NCBI RefSeq assembly: GCF_900451005.1
Contig: NZ_UGIB01000001.1
Location: forward strand, 1,426,001-1,490,000
Length of the DNA stretch: 64,000 nt
DNA from: Helicobacter fennelliae
Lineage (GTDB): Bacteria; Campylobacterota; Campylobacteria; Campylobacterales; Helicobacteraceae
Direction of reading: 5' to 3'
Part shown: piece after piece, positions 1 to 9,485 of the stretch
How positions within the stretch are numbered: position 1 is the stretch's first letter
How the letters are laid out: each line of letters starts with the position of its first letter
Program-made: the position numbers and the translations under genes
Notes under the pieces: model-generated
Seen by the model: the letters and a program-made list of their open reading frames with translations, nothing else
Databases searched by the model: none
What the model was told of the DNA's origin: nothing

Positions 1-494
1 AGCATGCACTGTTGAATCTATCTCCCGAACCATTGCCATACGCAATAAATGGAATCTTTGTATTATAGTTTGCATAGCCTATATTTGCTTTAAGTCTCAA
101 ACCTGAAAAACTATGAACACTTCCTTGATAATCGTGAAAATACCACTTGCCACCCAAAGTTAAGATTTACAGGAAAGGCTATGCTTGATTTTGATCCATA
201 ACCACCACTTCCAAAATCAAGCCAAAAACTATTATCCACAAATGCTAATCCCACTTCCGCACCGATAAAGCACCCTGTGAGCTGATATTTGCCTTTGCAA
301 AACCCTAAGAATCCAGATTTAATGATTTTTTCATTTTCTTTTTGTTGTTTTCTAAGTGCTTTATTTTCATTTTCTAAGCTTTGAATTTGAGCATCAAGAT
401 TCTCATCATTTGTGTTTTGAGTCTGTGCGATACTCACTTAACTCATCGCACCCATAACGCATAATCCACAAAGTAAATGTTGTAACTTTTTCAT
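1..494 (-). pseudogene. Broken outer-membrane protein gene, 5' part (runs off the window edge)
   Basis: A good ribosome site (GGAG) precedes an ATG at 494, giving the signal peptide start MKKLQHLLCGLCVMGAMS. An in-frame TAA at 438-440 interrupts it. Reading resumes in the same frame with IAQTQNTNDENLDAQIQSLE, a predicted coiled coil, then a Gly/aromatic-rich stretch typical of Helicobacter outer-membrane beta-barrel proteins. Near 151-156 the frame is lost; moving to the next frame restores a barrel-like sequence (WYFHDYQGSVHSFSG, then LRLKANIGYAN) to the window edge. The gene therefore carries both a nonsense codon inside the signal peptide and a frameshift at a GGG run. It is either a pseudogene or contains sequencing errors; two independent lesions favour a true pseudogene. 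The family is inferred from composition only. Confidence 0.75.
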
Positions 495-703
495 TTTTTA
501 CTCCTAATTTTTGTTATTTTTTGTTTTATGATTTGTGTTGAAGCCAAATAAAACTCATTTATAACGTTTTTTTAGTTTTGTAAAAAAACGCATAAAATAG
601 CGTGAAAAATTGCGATTTTGTGTAGAAATTACTCAATTTTTAGTCTTATTATGTTTTGCAAAATAAAATATTTAGATTCTAGAATCTAATTTACATAGAT
701 TCT

Positions 704-858
704 AAATCCTCTCTTTTTTTGCATATTTCAGGGAGTTTGAAATTTTTAGCCTGCGATGAACGCTTAATATTCTATCTTGACTAAAAATTTCTACACAACC
801 CTAAAATCTGCCTAAAATAGAGGATTTCTTTACGCTCTTTTTGTGTTTGCATAGAATC
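704..858 (+). repeat. Nested-palindrome dispersed repeat, copy R1
   Basis: First of seven copies of an intergenic element (others near 2692, 10301, 15715, 20518, 28280 and 41656). It holds AAATCCTCTCTTTTT at its left end and AAAATAGAGGATTT near its right end, which are inverted copies. Inside is a second inverted pair, CAGGGAGTTTGAAATTTTTAG and CTAAAAATTTCTACACAACCC. The right end reads TTTGTGTTTGCATAGAATCT, directly before the sppA promoter. The rest of the 495-867 gap is A+T-rich and holds an AGATTCTAGAATCT palindrome at 673-686. Confidence 0.8.
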
Positions 859-867
859 TAGTTTTGC

Positions 868-873
868 TATAAT
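868..873 (+). promoter_or_regulatory. Probable extended -10 box of sppA
   Basis: TGCTATAAT is an extended -10 element (TGnTATAAT) ending 38 bases before the preferred sppA ATG at 912. No good -35 is visible, as is common in Helicobacter. Prediction from sequence only. Confidence 0.55.
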
Positions 874-911
874 GCAACTTTCATTTGCCCACTACTCAAA
901 AAAGGATTCTG

Positions 912-1769
912 ATGTTAAAGAAAATTTTTGCACCTATTGTGTGGATTTTAGATTTTATCACGAAGTATTTTAAAACTTTTGTGTTTTTGTTTATCGTGGC
1001 ACTTATCGCAGTAAGCATAAGCGAGCCTATCCAAACTCCAAATCTTGCAAAAATCCAAATCAAAGGTATGATTTTAGATTCTGCCCCATTGCGCGCGCAA
1101 ATCGAGAATCTCAAAAAATACCCCTCGATAAAAGGCGTGCTACTTGTGATTGACTCGCCCGGTGGCGCGCTTGGCGCGAGTGTGGAAATGGCTGATATGA
1201 TTAGAGATCTCAACGCGCATATTCCGGTTGTAGCTCATGCTGAAGGCGTAATGGCGAGTGGTTCGTATTATGCGGGTGTGTATGCAAGCAAGGTTTATGC
1301 TAATCGAGGAAGTTTAGTTGGAAGTATTGGTGTGATTTTTAGCGGGTTTAATATCGAGGAATTGCTTGATAAAATCGGCTACAAATCGCGCGTCATCAAA
1401 GCTGGGCAATACAAAGAAGCTGGGGCGTATTATCGAGAATGGACGCCACAAGAGCACGCATATCTTCAGAATCTCATCAACGAAGAGTATCAAATGTTTG
1501 TCTCTGATATTGCAAAAGAGCGGAAGCTAGATATAAATAATGCAGATGCATTCGCACAGGGCAAGATTTTTAATGCTTCGCGCGCGCAAAAAATCGGACT
1601 CATAGATGAAGTTGGCTCAAGAGATGAAGCCATAGCTAAGCTTAAGGCACTTAGTGGCGTAACTCAAGAAGTATGGCTACAAAAAACAAAATTTGAGGAT
1701 TATTTTGATGGAATGCTAGAGTCAAGTATGAGCTTGATTCTAGGGAAGTTTCATTTGGATTTGCGATAA
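912..1769 (+). CDS. sppA: Signal peptide peptidase SppA (protease IV, short form)
   Basis: Membrane serine protease that degrades signal peptides left in the inner membrane. The 285-residue protein has one N-terminal membrane segment (about residues 20-36: TFVFLFIVALIAV) followed by one ClpP/crotonase-fold peptidase S49 domain. The likely Ser/Lys dyad is S116 in VMASGSYY and K168 in AGQYKEAG; their 52-residue spacing equals that of the B. subtilis enzyme (S147/K199, from memory). The oxyanion-loop motif DSPGG is present. The ATG at 912 is chosen because AAGGA lies 5 bases upstream; a TTG at 885 would add nine residues without a ribosome site. purU follows 53 bases downstream on the same strand. 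Confidence 0.93.
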   Translation: MLKKIFAPIVWILDFITKYFKTFVFLFIVALIAVSISEPIQTPNLAKIQIKGMILDSAPLRAQIENLKKYPSIKGVLLVIDSPGGALGASVEMADMIRDLNAHIPVVAHAEGVMASGSYYAGVYASKVYANRGSLVGSIGVIFSGFNIEELLDKIGYKSRVIKAGQYKEAGAYYREWTPQEHAYLQNLINEEYQMFVSDIAKERKLDINNADAFAQGKIFNASRAQKIGLIDEVGSRDEAIAKLKALSGVTQEVWLQKTKFEDYFDGMLESSMSLILGKFHLDLR

Positions 1770-1822
1770 TGTGGGCTAGGATTGGGCGATAAACAATAAT
1801 AAGCGATACAAGTGAAAATAAC

Positions 1823-2653
1823 ATGACATATACACTACTCATAAGCACTGATGATACAAAGGGTTTGGTCTATAACATCTCCTCAATCCTCTATCAACAT
1901 GATCTCAACATCGAAAAAAACGATGAATTTGTGGATAAGGAGCATAATTCTTTCTTTATGCGCACAGAGATTGTCGGCACGCTTGATGAGGCAAAGCTTC
2001 TTTCACAAATCAAGCAAGCCCTTCCGCAAGGAGCGAAAGTAAAGCTCATCACAAAGCGCAAAAAATCACTTATCCTCCTTGCTACAAAAGAAAATCATTG
2101 TATCGGGGATTTGCTTTTGCGGTATGAAAATAACGAGCTTAACGCTGATATTAAAGCTGTAATTGCTAATAGAGAGAATCTAAAAACTCTTGTGGAACGA
2201 TTTGGGATTCCTTTTTATTGGGTTGATTCTGATAATAAGCCAAAAGCGCAATATGAGCGCGAAATGATACAGATTATCGACTCATTTAAGCCTGATTTTT
2301 TGGCTTTGGCAAAATATATGCGTATCCTCTCGCCTGATTTTGTGCGGCATTATAAAGATATGATTATCAATATCCATCATAGTTTTTTGCCTGCTTTTGT
2401 CGGTGCAAATCCTTATAAACAAGCCTATGATAGAGGTGTGAAAATAATCGGAGCGACCGCGCATTTTGTAACACAAGATCTTGATGGCGGACCCATAATC
2501 GCTCAAGACATCACCCAAATCAATCACACATACAGCTGGCAAGATATGCAAAAAGCGGGAAGAAATATAGAAAAAAATGTATTTGCTTTGGCGCTTGATT
2601 TGGTGCTTAATGATAGGGTGTTTTTGAATGGGAATAAGACAATTATTTTTTAG
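1823..2653 (+). CDS. purU: Formyltetrahydrofolate deformylase PurU
   Basis: Hydrolyses 10-formyltetrahydrofolate to formate and tetrahydrofolate, balancing the one-carbon pool. The 276-residue protein has an N-terminal ACT domain (about residues 1-75, LLISTDDTKGLVYNISSILY) and a C-terminal formyltransferase domain (about 85-276). Family landmarks are YMRILSPDFV, the catalytic NIHHSFLPAF loop with Asn and His, and DLDGGPII with the catalytic Asp. Length is normal. It follows sppA on the same strand, the gene pair I remember as HP1434/HP1435 in H. pylori. The stop is followed at once by an AGATTCTAGAATCT palindrome. Confidence 0.95.
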   Translation: MTYTLLISTDDTKGLVYNISSILYQHDLNIEKNDEFVDKEHNSFFMRTEIVGTLDEAKLLSQIKQALPQGAKVKLITKRKKSLILLATKENHCIGDLLLRYENNELNADIKAVIANRENLKTLVERFGIPFYWVDSDNKPKAQYEREMIQIIDSFKPDFLALAKYMRILSPDFVRHYKDMIINIHHSFLPAFVGANPYKQAYDRGVKIIGATAHFVTQDLDGGPIIAQDITQINHTYSWQDMQKAGRNIEKNVFALALDLVLNDRVFLNGNKTIIF

Positions 2654-2691
2654 ATTCTAGAATCTCATTTGTATGGAATCCAAATTCTAAC

Positions 2692-2842
2692 TTTTTGGTA
2701 AATTTTGCGGATTGCTTCGGCTCTCTTAATTAGCGACACACGCACAAGTGCGACCCACTCGTTCGCCTTGCAAAACCCCAAAATTTATTCAAAAAATCTG
2801 GAATTTCTTTACATTTTTTGTGTTTCCATAGAATCTACTAGA
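2692..2842 (+). repeat. Dispersed repeat, variant-core copy R6
   Basis: Between the convergent ends of purU and comEC. It shares its right end with the other copies (AATTTCTTTACA then TTGTGTTTCCATAGAATCTA) but has a different core: GCGGATTGCTTCG and a small hairpin CGCACAAGTGCG, both also in copy R5 at 41656-41850. A short open frame here is an artefact of the repeat. The whole 2654-3100 gap consists of this element plus REP-like hairpins; no gene is seen. Confidence 0.7.
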
Positions 2843-2855
2843 ATCTGTCGTTTTT

Positions 2856-3042
2856 GTCATTACTTAAGCTTTCGCAGAAAGCGAAGAATCCAGAAAAATC
2901 GTTATTGCCAGCAGTTGTAAAACTGCGTGGCAATCCATACGATAAGTTTTAGATTCTCTTTTGCTTCGTCCTGTCATCCTCACAATGACAGATTAGGCTT
3001 GTCATTGTGAGCAAAATTGAAAATTTTGCGTGGCAATCTATA
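2856..3042. repeat. Cluster of REP-like hairpins
   Basis: Three units with the shared ends GTCATT(G) and GGCAATC. The clearest is 3001-3040: GTCATTGTGAG, then a self-complementary centre (GCAAAAT / ATTTTGC), then GTGGCAATC. The unit at 2900-2938 has centre GCAGTT / AACTGC. The unit at 2856-2893 has a TTTCGC / GCGAAG centre and a diverged end. Confidence 0.75.
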
Positions 3043-3100
3043 AAGAATCTACTTTTTGATTTTTATATTCTAGATTCTATGTAAAATGAGAATCTAGATT

Positions 3101-4408
3101 CTAAAAAACCTTGCAAAACCTCAAACACATAAACACATAAAACCCTACCGCGCACAAAAGCATCATAATATAGATTTTTTTAGAAAATATAGCCCCAAGC
3201 CCCAAAGCTACATAACCTATCGCTAAATACCATGGCAAATAAAAATCAATATTTGGAATCTCTAATCCTAGCACCATATCTAAAAACCGATCAAATAACC
3301 CACCAAAACCAATAATATGAAGCACAATAATAAGCGGAAAAAACACCACAAACGCCAAACTCACAAGAATGGAGATAAGCTGATATGGCGAAAAATACGG
3401 AAAGAAATAATGCACAATGGGCGTTATACTCAAAAATACAACAACATTAAAAAACATCCAATACATAGCCAAACTGCCTAGAGTGCTTTTTTTGTCGCGT
3501 TTGTAATGCGTAATAAAAAGAAAAATATAAAACACACCAAACATAGAAAGCACAAAACCAATGCTAAGTAAAACATTAGGAAAAAACGCTATACAAGTAA
3601 GCCCCACAAGAAGTAAAAGCCCAAAATTTATGATATTTAATCCGCTAAAATACAGCAAAAACCCAAAAGTAGCCATGATAAAAGCCCTCAAAAAAGAAGG
3701 CAAAAAATCCAAAAATACCAAATACAAAAACATCACACAAATAATCATAAACCCAACATCATACACTTCATTGCGATAGCTAAAATACCGCCTTTGAAAA
3801 AAGCGATATATCGGCGTAATAAGCACAAATAAAAACGAACTTAGCACTCCAAGATGAAAACCGCTAATAGCTAAAATATGCGCTAAGCCTAAAAGATTTG
3901 AAACATCGCGCCACTGCTTATCAAGCGTCTCACCAAAAAAAAGCGTCCGAAATAAGCTCGCATTTTGCGGGTTTTGGTGCTGGTTATTGATAAAATCTAC
4001 ATACCATAGATTTGATCTTTCTTGTGGCAATACAGAAAAAGTGAAATTAATAAAAAAGCAACTTCTTAAAAATTCAAAAAAAGAGCATTGTGCCTTGCCA
4101 TAGATTCTGATGTGGCGGTTTTGAATGGGCTTGAGATCCTCTTTTGATGTGGTATAAAAAATATGCCCTTGGCTGGATTTGAGCTTAAGCACAAAGTAAG
4201 TTTTATTGTCTTTTGTTTTGGTGTATTGTAAGAGAATCTGCGCGGTGATTTCTCCGGGCTTATCCATTGGCAAGTGTTTGTATTGATAAAATTTCACACA
4301 AAGCATTATGACAAAGACAATCAACAAGCAAGCAAAAACTCCAAACCATTGCTTTTTGCCCTCGATAAAATTGATATGATATGGAGAAAATTTGGATTTT
4401 TGAGACAT
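3101..4408 (-). CDS. comEC: ComEC/Rec2-family competence membrane channel
   Basis: Inner-membrane channel for single-stranded DNA during natural transformation. The 435-residue protein has an N-terminal membrane helix (about 22-40), a soluble OB-like domain (about 50-130), and a competence domain with many membrane helices (about 150-430). The hallmark GLAHILAISGFHLGVLS spans residues 174-190; PSFLRAFIM is a second family signature. There is no C-terminal metallo-beta-lactamase domain, which agrees with my memory of the short H. pylori ComE3 (HP1361). Its ATG overlaps the dnaB stop codon (TGATG), so the two are translationally coupled; H. pylori has the same pair. Confidence 0.9.
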   Translation of the reverse strand: MSQKSKFSPYHINFIEGKKQWFGVFACLLIVFVIMLCVKFYQYKHLPMDKPGEITAQILLQYTKTKDNKTYFVLKLKSSQGHIFYTTSKEDLKPIQNRHIRIYGKAQCSFFEFLRSCFFINFTFSVLPQERSNLWYVDFINNQHQNPQNASLFRTLFFGETLDKQWRDVSNLLGLAHILAISGFHLGVLSSFLFVLITPIYRFFQRRYFSYRNEVYDVGFMIICVMFLYLVFLDFLPSFLRAFIMATFGFLLYFSGLNIINFGLLLLVGLTCIAFFPNVLLSIGFVLSMFGVFYIFLFITHYKRDKKSTLGSLAMYWMFFNVVVFLSITPIVHYFFPYFSPYQLISILVSLAFVVFFPLIIVLHIIGFGGLFDRFLDMVLGLEIPNIDFYLPWYLAIGYVALGLGAIFSKKIYIMMLLCAVGFYVFMCLRFCKVF

Positions 4409-5895
4409 CAGAGCTGGACGATTTGTATCGTTGGCGAGTCAGCAGAATCTAGCTTTGTATTTGTCGGTGTGTAGTCTTTTTCATCATTTCTTATGCGCTC
4501 TTCAAAGCGCGTATAGGGCTTGTTAAACTGAATGCGGATTGTGCCTATTTCACCATTGCGGTTTTTGGCTACGATGATTTCTGCGGGCTCGATTTTGTTT
4601 CGTTTGTCTTGCTCATACATTTCTTTTTCGAGTTTTTTGGCTTCATTTTCTTTGCCATCTCTTTTGAGCTTGGCAATTTTGTCTTTATCAGCCCTTTTTC
4701 TGTATATATCATCTCGATACAAAAACAAAATCACATCAGCATCTTGCTCGATTGATCCAGATTCTCGCAAATCAGAAAGCATAGGTCGCTTATCATCGCG
4801 CGTCTCAACTACGCGATTAAGCTGTGAAAGGGCTATAATTGGGATATTAAGCTCTCTAGCAAGTGTTTTTAGTCCTCGTGAGATTTCTTGGATTACGCTA
4901 TGTCGCTCTTTTCCTATCGCACCTTTTGATTCATTGCCACCGCTCATCAGCTGCAAATAATCAATCACTGCGATTTCTAAATTTGGATCTTGAGATTTGA
5001 GCTTTCGAAGTTTAGATCTAAGCTGCAAAATCGTAAGAGAGCTTCCATCATCAATATACAGAGGTTTTGTAGTCATTGTATCAGTTGCCACACTTAGCCT
5101 CTCCATTTGCACATCATCAAGTCGCCCGATACGCAAATCCTGCAATGGAATCGAGGTTGAGGCAGAAAGCATACGCAACATAAGGTGCGTTGAAGGCATT
5201 TCAAGGCTAAAAACAGCCACACCTTGATTTTTATTAAGGATTGTTTGGATCATATTCAAAAAAAACGCGGTTTTTCCCATTGAAGGACGCGCGCCGATGA
5301 TGATAAGCTCACCTTTATTAAATCCAGTCGTCATTCTATCAAGATCTTCAAAGCCTGTTGCAAGCCCTGTGAGGATATTATTGCCTCTTTCTTTGAGGAT
5401 TTTTATGTTTTCAAGTGTGAGCTCTATGATCTCGCGACTTGTGAGAAAATCGGTTTGGGTGCTTTTTGTCGAAGAGATTTCAAAGACTTTTTGCTCGATT
5501 TCATCAAGTATGCTCTCGCTTGTGAGTGTCGTATCAAATGATTTTTCTCTCATCATATTGGCAAGTTTTGCTAGCTCTCGCTTGATTGAGGCGTTTTTTA
5601 TCTCTTTGATAAAGGCTTCTATATTGGCTATCGGGCTTACGGATAGAATCTGTGTGAATTCCTCTTGAGAGACTGATCTTTTGCCTACTAGCCTGCTAGC
5701 AATAAAATCAGGCGTGATTGGAAGATTTTGGGTATGAAGCTCTTTGCAAATATCAAAAATATGTCGATGCGCAGGATACAAAAAATCACCCACTTGAAGC
5801 TGATCGCTTATATCATCAAATCCGCTTGGATCAAATATAATCGATGAAATGACGCTTTTTTCCATATTTGCGATGTAGGTATTGAAATCTTCCAT
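4408..5895 (-). CDS. dnaB: Replicative DNA helicase DnaB
   Basis: Hexameric 5'-3' helicase at the replication fork. The 495-residue protein has a helical N-terminal domain (about 1-105), a linker, and a RecA-like C-terminal motor. Walker A is GARPSMGKT (201-209); Walker B lies in LEIAVIDYLQLM; later motifs include ALSQLNRVVE with RPMLSDLRESGSIEQDAD. A charged insert rich in Lys/Glu (about 405-435: RADKDKIAKLKRDGKENEA) follows ILFLYRDD, as in other Helicobacter DnaB proteins as far as I recall. AAGGATACATT precedes the ATG. Coupled to comEC downstream. Confidence 0.97.
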   Translation of the reverse strand: MEDFNTYIANMEKSVISSIIFDPSGFDDISDQLQVGDFLYPAHRHIFDICKELHTQNLPITPDFIASRLVGKRSVSQEEFTQILSVSPIANIEAFIKEIKNASIKRELAKLANMMREKSFDTTLTSESILDEIEQKVFEISSTKSTQTDFLTSREIIELTLENIKILKERGNNILTGLATGFEDLDRMTTGFNKGELIIIGARPSMGKTAFFLNMIQTILNKNQGVAVFSLEMPSTHLMLRMLSASTSIPLQDLRIGRLDDVQMERLSVATDTMTTKPLYIDDGSSLTILQLRSKLRKLKSQDPNLEIAVIDYLQLMSGGNESKGAIGKERHSVIQEISRGLKTLARELNIPIIALSQLNRVVETRDDKRPMLSDLRESGSIEQDADVILFLYRDDIYRKRADKDKIAKLKRDGKENEAKKLEKEMYEQDKRNKIEPAEIIVAKNRNGEIGTIRIQFNKPYTRFEERIRNDEKDYTPTNTKLDSADSPTIQIVQL

Positions 5896-5941
5896 AATGT
5901 ATCCTTATGTATCCTTGATAATCCTTAAATAAAAGTAGAAT

Positions 5942-7123
5942 CTAAACATAAAAGCTTTTAATAGCAAATAAAATACCAAGCAAATAAATAAAAATCGCAA
6001 AAAACAAAAACAGACTAAATAGCCCAAAATGCTGCACGATAGGCTGTGTAAGCAAAGGAGAGGAAAAATGCCCCAAAAACACAAATGAGCTTAACCCACC
6101 AAGTGCCCTTGCTCGGATAGAATCTTTGGCGATTGAGAGCAAAAAGGAGCTGTTATTAACAATCATAAGCCCACACCCTGCTCCCAAAAACATAAGCCCA
6201 ATAATCACAGCAATATATGAATGAAACACATAAATAATCAAAAAGCAGCTTGCCATACTTATAAGTGCGAAAGTGTAGATTCTGTAAATATTAAAGCGAT
6301 TGCGTAATCGCTGATAAAAAAGCGATGCTGTGCCATAGGCAATAGAAGAGGCAGTCATAGAAAATCCGATAATCTTTGGATCTTGATGAAGATAATCAGT
6401 GATAAAAAACGGAATCTGCGTTGGTGAAATATAATAAGTAACCATTGTCCCAAATGCAAGCAAATAAATAGGCAAAAACAAAAAAAATGAAAAATGCGAT
6501 TGCGATGAAGTCTGCGCTGCAACCTTAAATCGCGCTTCAATGCGTGGCTCAAAGAGATAAAAATACGCAAAAATAAACACTAAAAATCCAAGTAAATACA
6601 CAAAAAAAGGAAATCGCCAATCAAAACTTGAGAGATACCCGCCAAGACTGACAAAAATAGCACTTCCGCACGCTGTGCCAAAGCCTTGCTTGCCTAATGC
6701 CCTCTGTCGCTCTACCCCGCTATAATAATCACCCACAAGTGCGCTCGCACATACCATAACAAACGCTGTGGCAATGCCAAAAATCGCCCTTGAAATGAGG
6801 ATATGATACACATTATCAAGCCAGAATCCAATCGCTCCTGCTACACTCCAAAATACCATCGAAGGAAATAAAAATTTGAGTTTGCCATATTTATCCGCTA
6901 AGATTCCAGCTATCGGCGAAAAAAGCACGACAAAAAGTGCGGGAGTTGTAAGGATTAGAGGTATAAGTATATCAATATGTGCAATGCCTAAAAAATGAGC
7001 TTTCATCGCCGGTAATGACGGAGAAATCACCACACTTCCTAAAACCGTCATTGAGGTTGTCGAAAAAAGCGCGAGTTGGAAGATTGGATTTGTTGTGTTA
7101 TATCGTGATTTTGTATCGCTCAT
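5942..7123 (-). CDS. Major facilitator superfamily exporter (DHA1/Bcr-CflA-like)
   Basis: Proton-driven inner-membrane transporter, probably a drug or metabolite exporter; the substrate cannot be told. The 393-residue protein has about 12 hydrophobic segments. The MFS loop 2-3 signature is present as GILADKYGKLK, and helix 4-5 reads ISRAIFGIATAFVM with GDYYSGVERQRALG, as in the DHA1 family. GGAGG stands 6 bases before the ATG at 7123. It sits 46 bases upstream of dnaB on the same strand and could be co-transcribed with it. Confidence 0.85.
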   Translation of the reverse strand: MSDTKSRYNTTNPIFQLALFSTTSMTVLGSVVISPSLPAMKAHFLGIAHIDILIPLILTTPALFVVLFSPIAGILADKYGKLKFLFPSMVFWSVAGAIGFWLDNVYHILISRAIFGIATAFVMVCASALVGDYYSGVERQRALGKQGFGTACGSAIFVSLGGYLSSFDWRFPFFVYLLGFLVFIFAYFYLFEPRIEARFKVAAQTSSQSHFSFFLFLPIYLLAFGTMVTYYISPTQIPFFITDYLHQDPKIIGFSMTASSIAYGTASLFYQRLRNRFNIYRIYTFALISMASCFLIIYVFHSYIAVIIGLMFLGAGCGLMIVNNSSFLLSIAKDSIRARALGGLSSFVFLGHFSSPLLTQPIVQHFGLFSLFLFFAIFIYLLGILFAIKSFYV

Positions 7124-7433
7124 TGTGCCTCCTTTGGCGGACTTTTGCTATCTCTTTGAGGTGAAAGATGATAGAATGAAGCAAAGTTTATACGATAAAC
7201 ATAATCCTAATATCCTAAATTTATTTACACCCTATATCACAAAATAAATTGCAAAATAAATCACAAAAACAAAATATTGTAGCAAATCCAACTTTAAAGA
7301 ATGCATGAGAACTAAAGAATGAATTATTTATAATTTTGTTATAATACAAACTTTTATAAGGCTTGCAGAACTTTATAATCACAGAATCTAAATTTGCGTA
7401 AAATCTAAATTATGATAGAGGAATTGGCATTTA
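7124..7433. promoter_or_regulatory. Divergent intergenic region with TATAAT box (7340-7345)
   Basis: About 310 bases between the divergent MFS gene and the PDZ-protein gene. It is very A+T-rich and contains GTTATAATAC (TATAAT at 7340-7345), a plausible -10 box for the plus-strand PDZ gene. Apart from one AGAATCT heptamer near 7383 I see no repeats, RNA gene or open frame. Confidence 0.5.
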
Positions 7434-8504
7434 ATGATACATATAAAAAAACGCTTTTTACACAGCTTTTTACACAAAGGATTTATCGCATTAAGTGTGT
7501 TTTGTGCTTGCAGTGTGCTTGTATCTGCTATGGATTTTTCGCATTGCAAATCCTACTACAAACAAGCGACAACCTCGATAGATTCTGCCCTACTCTATGC
7601 AATCAAATACCAAAACAATCAGTATCTCATCGCGTTTTCAAAAACCCCGCTCACCTCGCCATATATCATCAAAAAAGATCCATTTCTTGGGCTTTATTTA
7701 TTTAAAGGAAGCACACCGCTCTCTTATACGCTCAAGCCTCTTGATAATTTTTCAAGGACAACACAACTTGCTGCAATCAATCAAACCCAAATCACCACAG
7801 GTAAGGTATTGAACTTTGAACGCGGGATTTTTGATCTTGGGAAGTTTTCAAGCACCCTACCCCAAAATAGCGTCATCAGCAATATTTGCTATCAAATTTA
7901 TGGAATCGCGATAGATTCTCATACATTCATACCCAAAAACCTTATCGATAGATTTTTGTCTCAAAAAGGCGGTAAATATGGAGATATAGGCATTAGAACC
8001 ACAGAAGACAAAAAAGGATTTGTCATTGTCAAGCAAGTGGATTTGTTTTTTGATAAAAATCCATTTTTACCTGAGGATAGGATTCTAGAAATCAATCAAA
8101 AGCCTATCAAATCGCTTGTGGATTTTGAATGGAGTGTGGCAAATCTTGAAATCGGAAGCACAAGCCATATCACCATATCGCGCGGAGGCAAAAAACAAAC
8201 CTTCCACATCAAAGTCGATAGACGATATGGTGGCGGACTCATCACAGATAGTTTTTTGGAACGTTTTGGGGTGGTGATAGATTCTGATATGGTGATAAAA
8301 AAAATACCAAAACCTCTGCCATTTGCACTCTCTCAACTTAGTGTCGGCGATAAGCTGATTTGGATTAATAAAACCCCTATCCAAAAAGATTTAGGTTTTT
8401 GGCATTTGCGCGAGCTTTTGTCAAAAGCAGGACTTAAAGGCGAGGCTGAATTGCTTGTGCTTCATCAAGGCGTTGAGATTTTTATCCATTCCAAACTTAA
8501 ATAA
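7434..8504 (+). CDS. Secreted PDZ-domain protein
   Basis: A 356-residue exported protein of unknown role. An N-terminal hydrophobic signal (KGFIALSVFCACSVLVSA, about residues 15-32) ends near SAMDF. The middle has no recognised motif. The C-terminal part (about 180-356) appears to carry two PDZ-like peptide-binding modules: the first includes LPEDRILEINQKPIKSL followed by TSHITISRGG, the second LSVGDKLIWINKTPI. No protease domain accompanies them. A GAGGA is 14 bases before the ATG, which is far; no better in-frame start is visible. ispA follows at once on the same strand. Confidence 0.75.
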   Translation: MIHIKKRFLHSFLHKGFIALSVFCACSVLVSAMDFSHCKSYYKQATTSIDSALLYAIKYQNNQYLIAFSKTPLTSPYIIKKDPFLGLYLFKGSTPLSYTLKPLDNFSRTTQLAAINQTQITTGKVLNFERGIFDLGKFSSTLPQNSVISNICYQIYGIAIDSHTFIPKNLIDRFLSQKGGKYGDIGIRTTEDKKGFVIVKQVDLFFDKNPFLPEDRILEINQKPIKSLVDFEWSVANLEIGSTSHITISRGGKKQTFHIKVDRRYGGGLITDSFLERFGVVIDSDMVIKKIPKPLPFALSQLSVGDKLIWINKTPIQKDLGFWHLRELLSKAGLKGEAELLVLHQGVEIFIHSKLK

Positions 8505-8570
8505 AAATGCTTGCAAGACAATCCAAAAATCGCACAAAAACCACACAAAAATCATAAAGGAGGAAGCGCT

Positions 8571-9485
8571 ATGGCAAAAGAATCTAACATAATAGAATCT
8601 CAAGGCATAGAATCTACACTAGAATCTTACTTGAAAGCTTGCAAGGATTTTGAGGATTTTTTGCAGCATTATAAGCCAGAGATTGACGGATTCCACCCGC
8701 ATTTCAAAAAGGCATTTTGGGAAATGCTTGAAAATGGTGGCAAGAGATTCCGCCCAAATCTTTTGTTCGCCGTAGTAGAAGCGCATAATCCTCTGCTTAT
8801 ACCAAATGCGTTTTTGCCAAGTTTGGCACTTGAATGCCTGCATACATACTCACTGATACATGATGACTTGCCTTGTATGGATAATGCCACTTTAAGGCGC
8901 GCTCACCCTACTTTGCATACGACTTATGGCGAAACTACGGCTGTTTTGGTCGGCGATGGGCTCAATACTTTTGCGTTTTATCTTTTATCAGAATCTAAGC
9001 TCGCTGCTTACACAAAAGTCGCCCTCATCAAAGAGCTTGCCTTAAATGGTGGCATTGGCGGTATGATAATCGGACAAGCTATGGATTGCTTTTTTGAGAA
9101 TCAAAAACTTGATAGGGAAAAACTCCAAACAATCCACACCAACAAAACCGCAAAACTCATCGCCACAAGCCTAAAAATGGGTGGAATCATCATTGATGCT
9201 TCACAAAGCTATATAGATTCACTTGAGCGATTTGGCTTAGAGCTTGGATTGTTTTTTCAGATACGAGATGATGTGATTGATGTGGTTTTGGATTCTGCAA
9301 AAGCAGGAAAGACAACCCAAAACGATAGCGCAAAAAATAGCTATGTCAATCTTTTGGGACTTAATGAGGCAAAAGAATTGCTTGCAACTTACAGACAATC
9401 ATTACTTAGTCAGATTCAGGGCTTTTCACCAAAGCTAGCGCGCAATCTTGAGTATGTATTGAGAGATTTTTTTGAGGAGATATGA
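8571..9485 (+). CDS. ispA: Polyprenyl diphosphate synthase (farnesyl/geranylgeranyl type)
   Basis: Head-to-tail condensation of isopentenyl diphosphate with an allylic diphosphate. The 304-residue protein has both aspartate-rich metal sites: DDLPCMD (98-104, the bacterial DDx4D form) and DDVID (233-237). GGKRFRP (about 56-62) binds isopentenyl diphosphate. The ATG at 8571 has AAGGAGG just upstream; an earlier start would add 20 residues with no ribosome site. Its first 20 codons hold four copies of the 7-mer AGAATCT, giving a Glu-Ser-rich leader (ESNIIESQGIESTLESY) unlike a conserved N-terminus. The stop overlaps the surE start, as in HP0929-HP0930 (from memory). Confidence 0.93.
   Translation: MAKESNIIESQGIESTLESYLKACKDFEDFLQHYKPEIDGFHPHFKKAFWEMLENGGKRFRPNLLFAVVEAHNPLLIPNAFLPSLALECLHTYSLIHDDLPCMDNATLRRAHPTLHTTYGETTAVLVGDGLNTFAFYLLSESKLAAYTKVALIKELALNGGIGGMIIGQAMDCFFENQKLDREKLQTIHTNKTAKLIATSLKMGGIIIDASQSYIDSLERFGLELGLFFQIRDDVIDVVLDSAKAGKTTQNDSAKNSYVNLLGLNEAKELLATYRQSLLSQIQGFSPKLARNLEYVLRDFFEEI

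Noticed and set aside
2705-2920. Short open frame in the purU-comEC gap
   Set aside because: It is composed wholly of repeat R6 and REP-like DNA, and its product matches no family.
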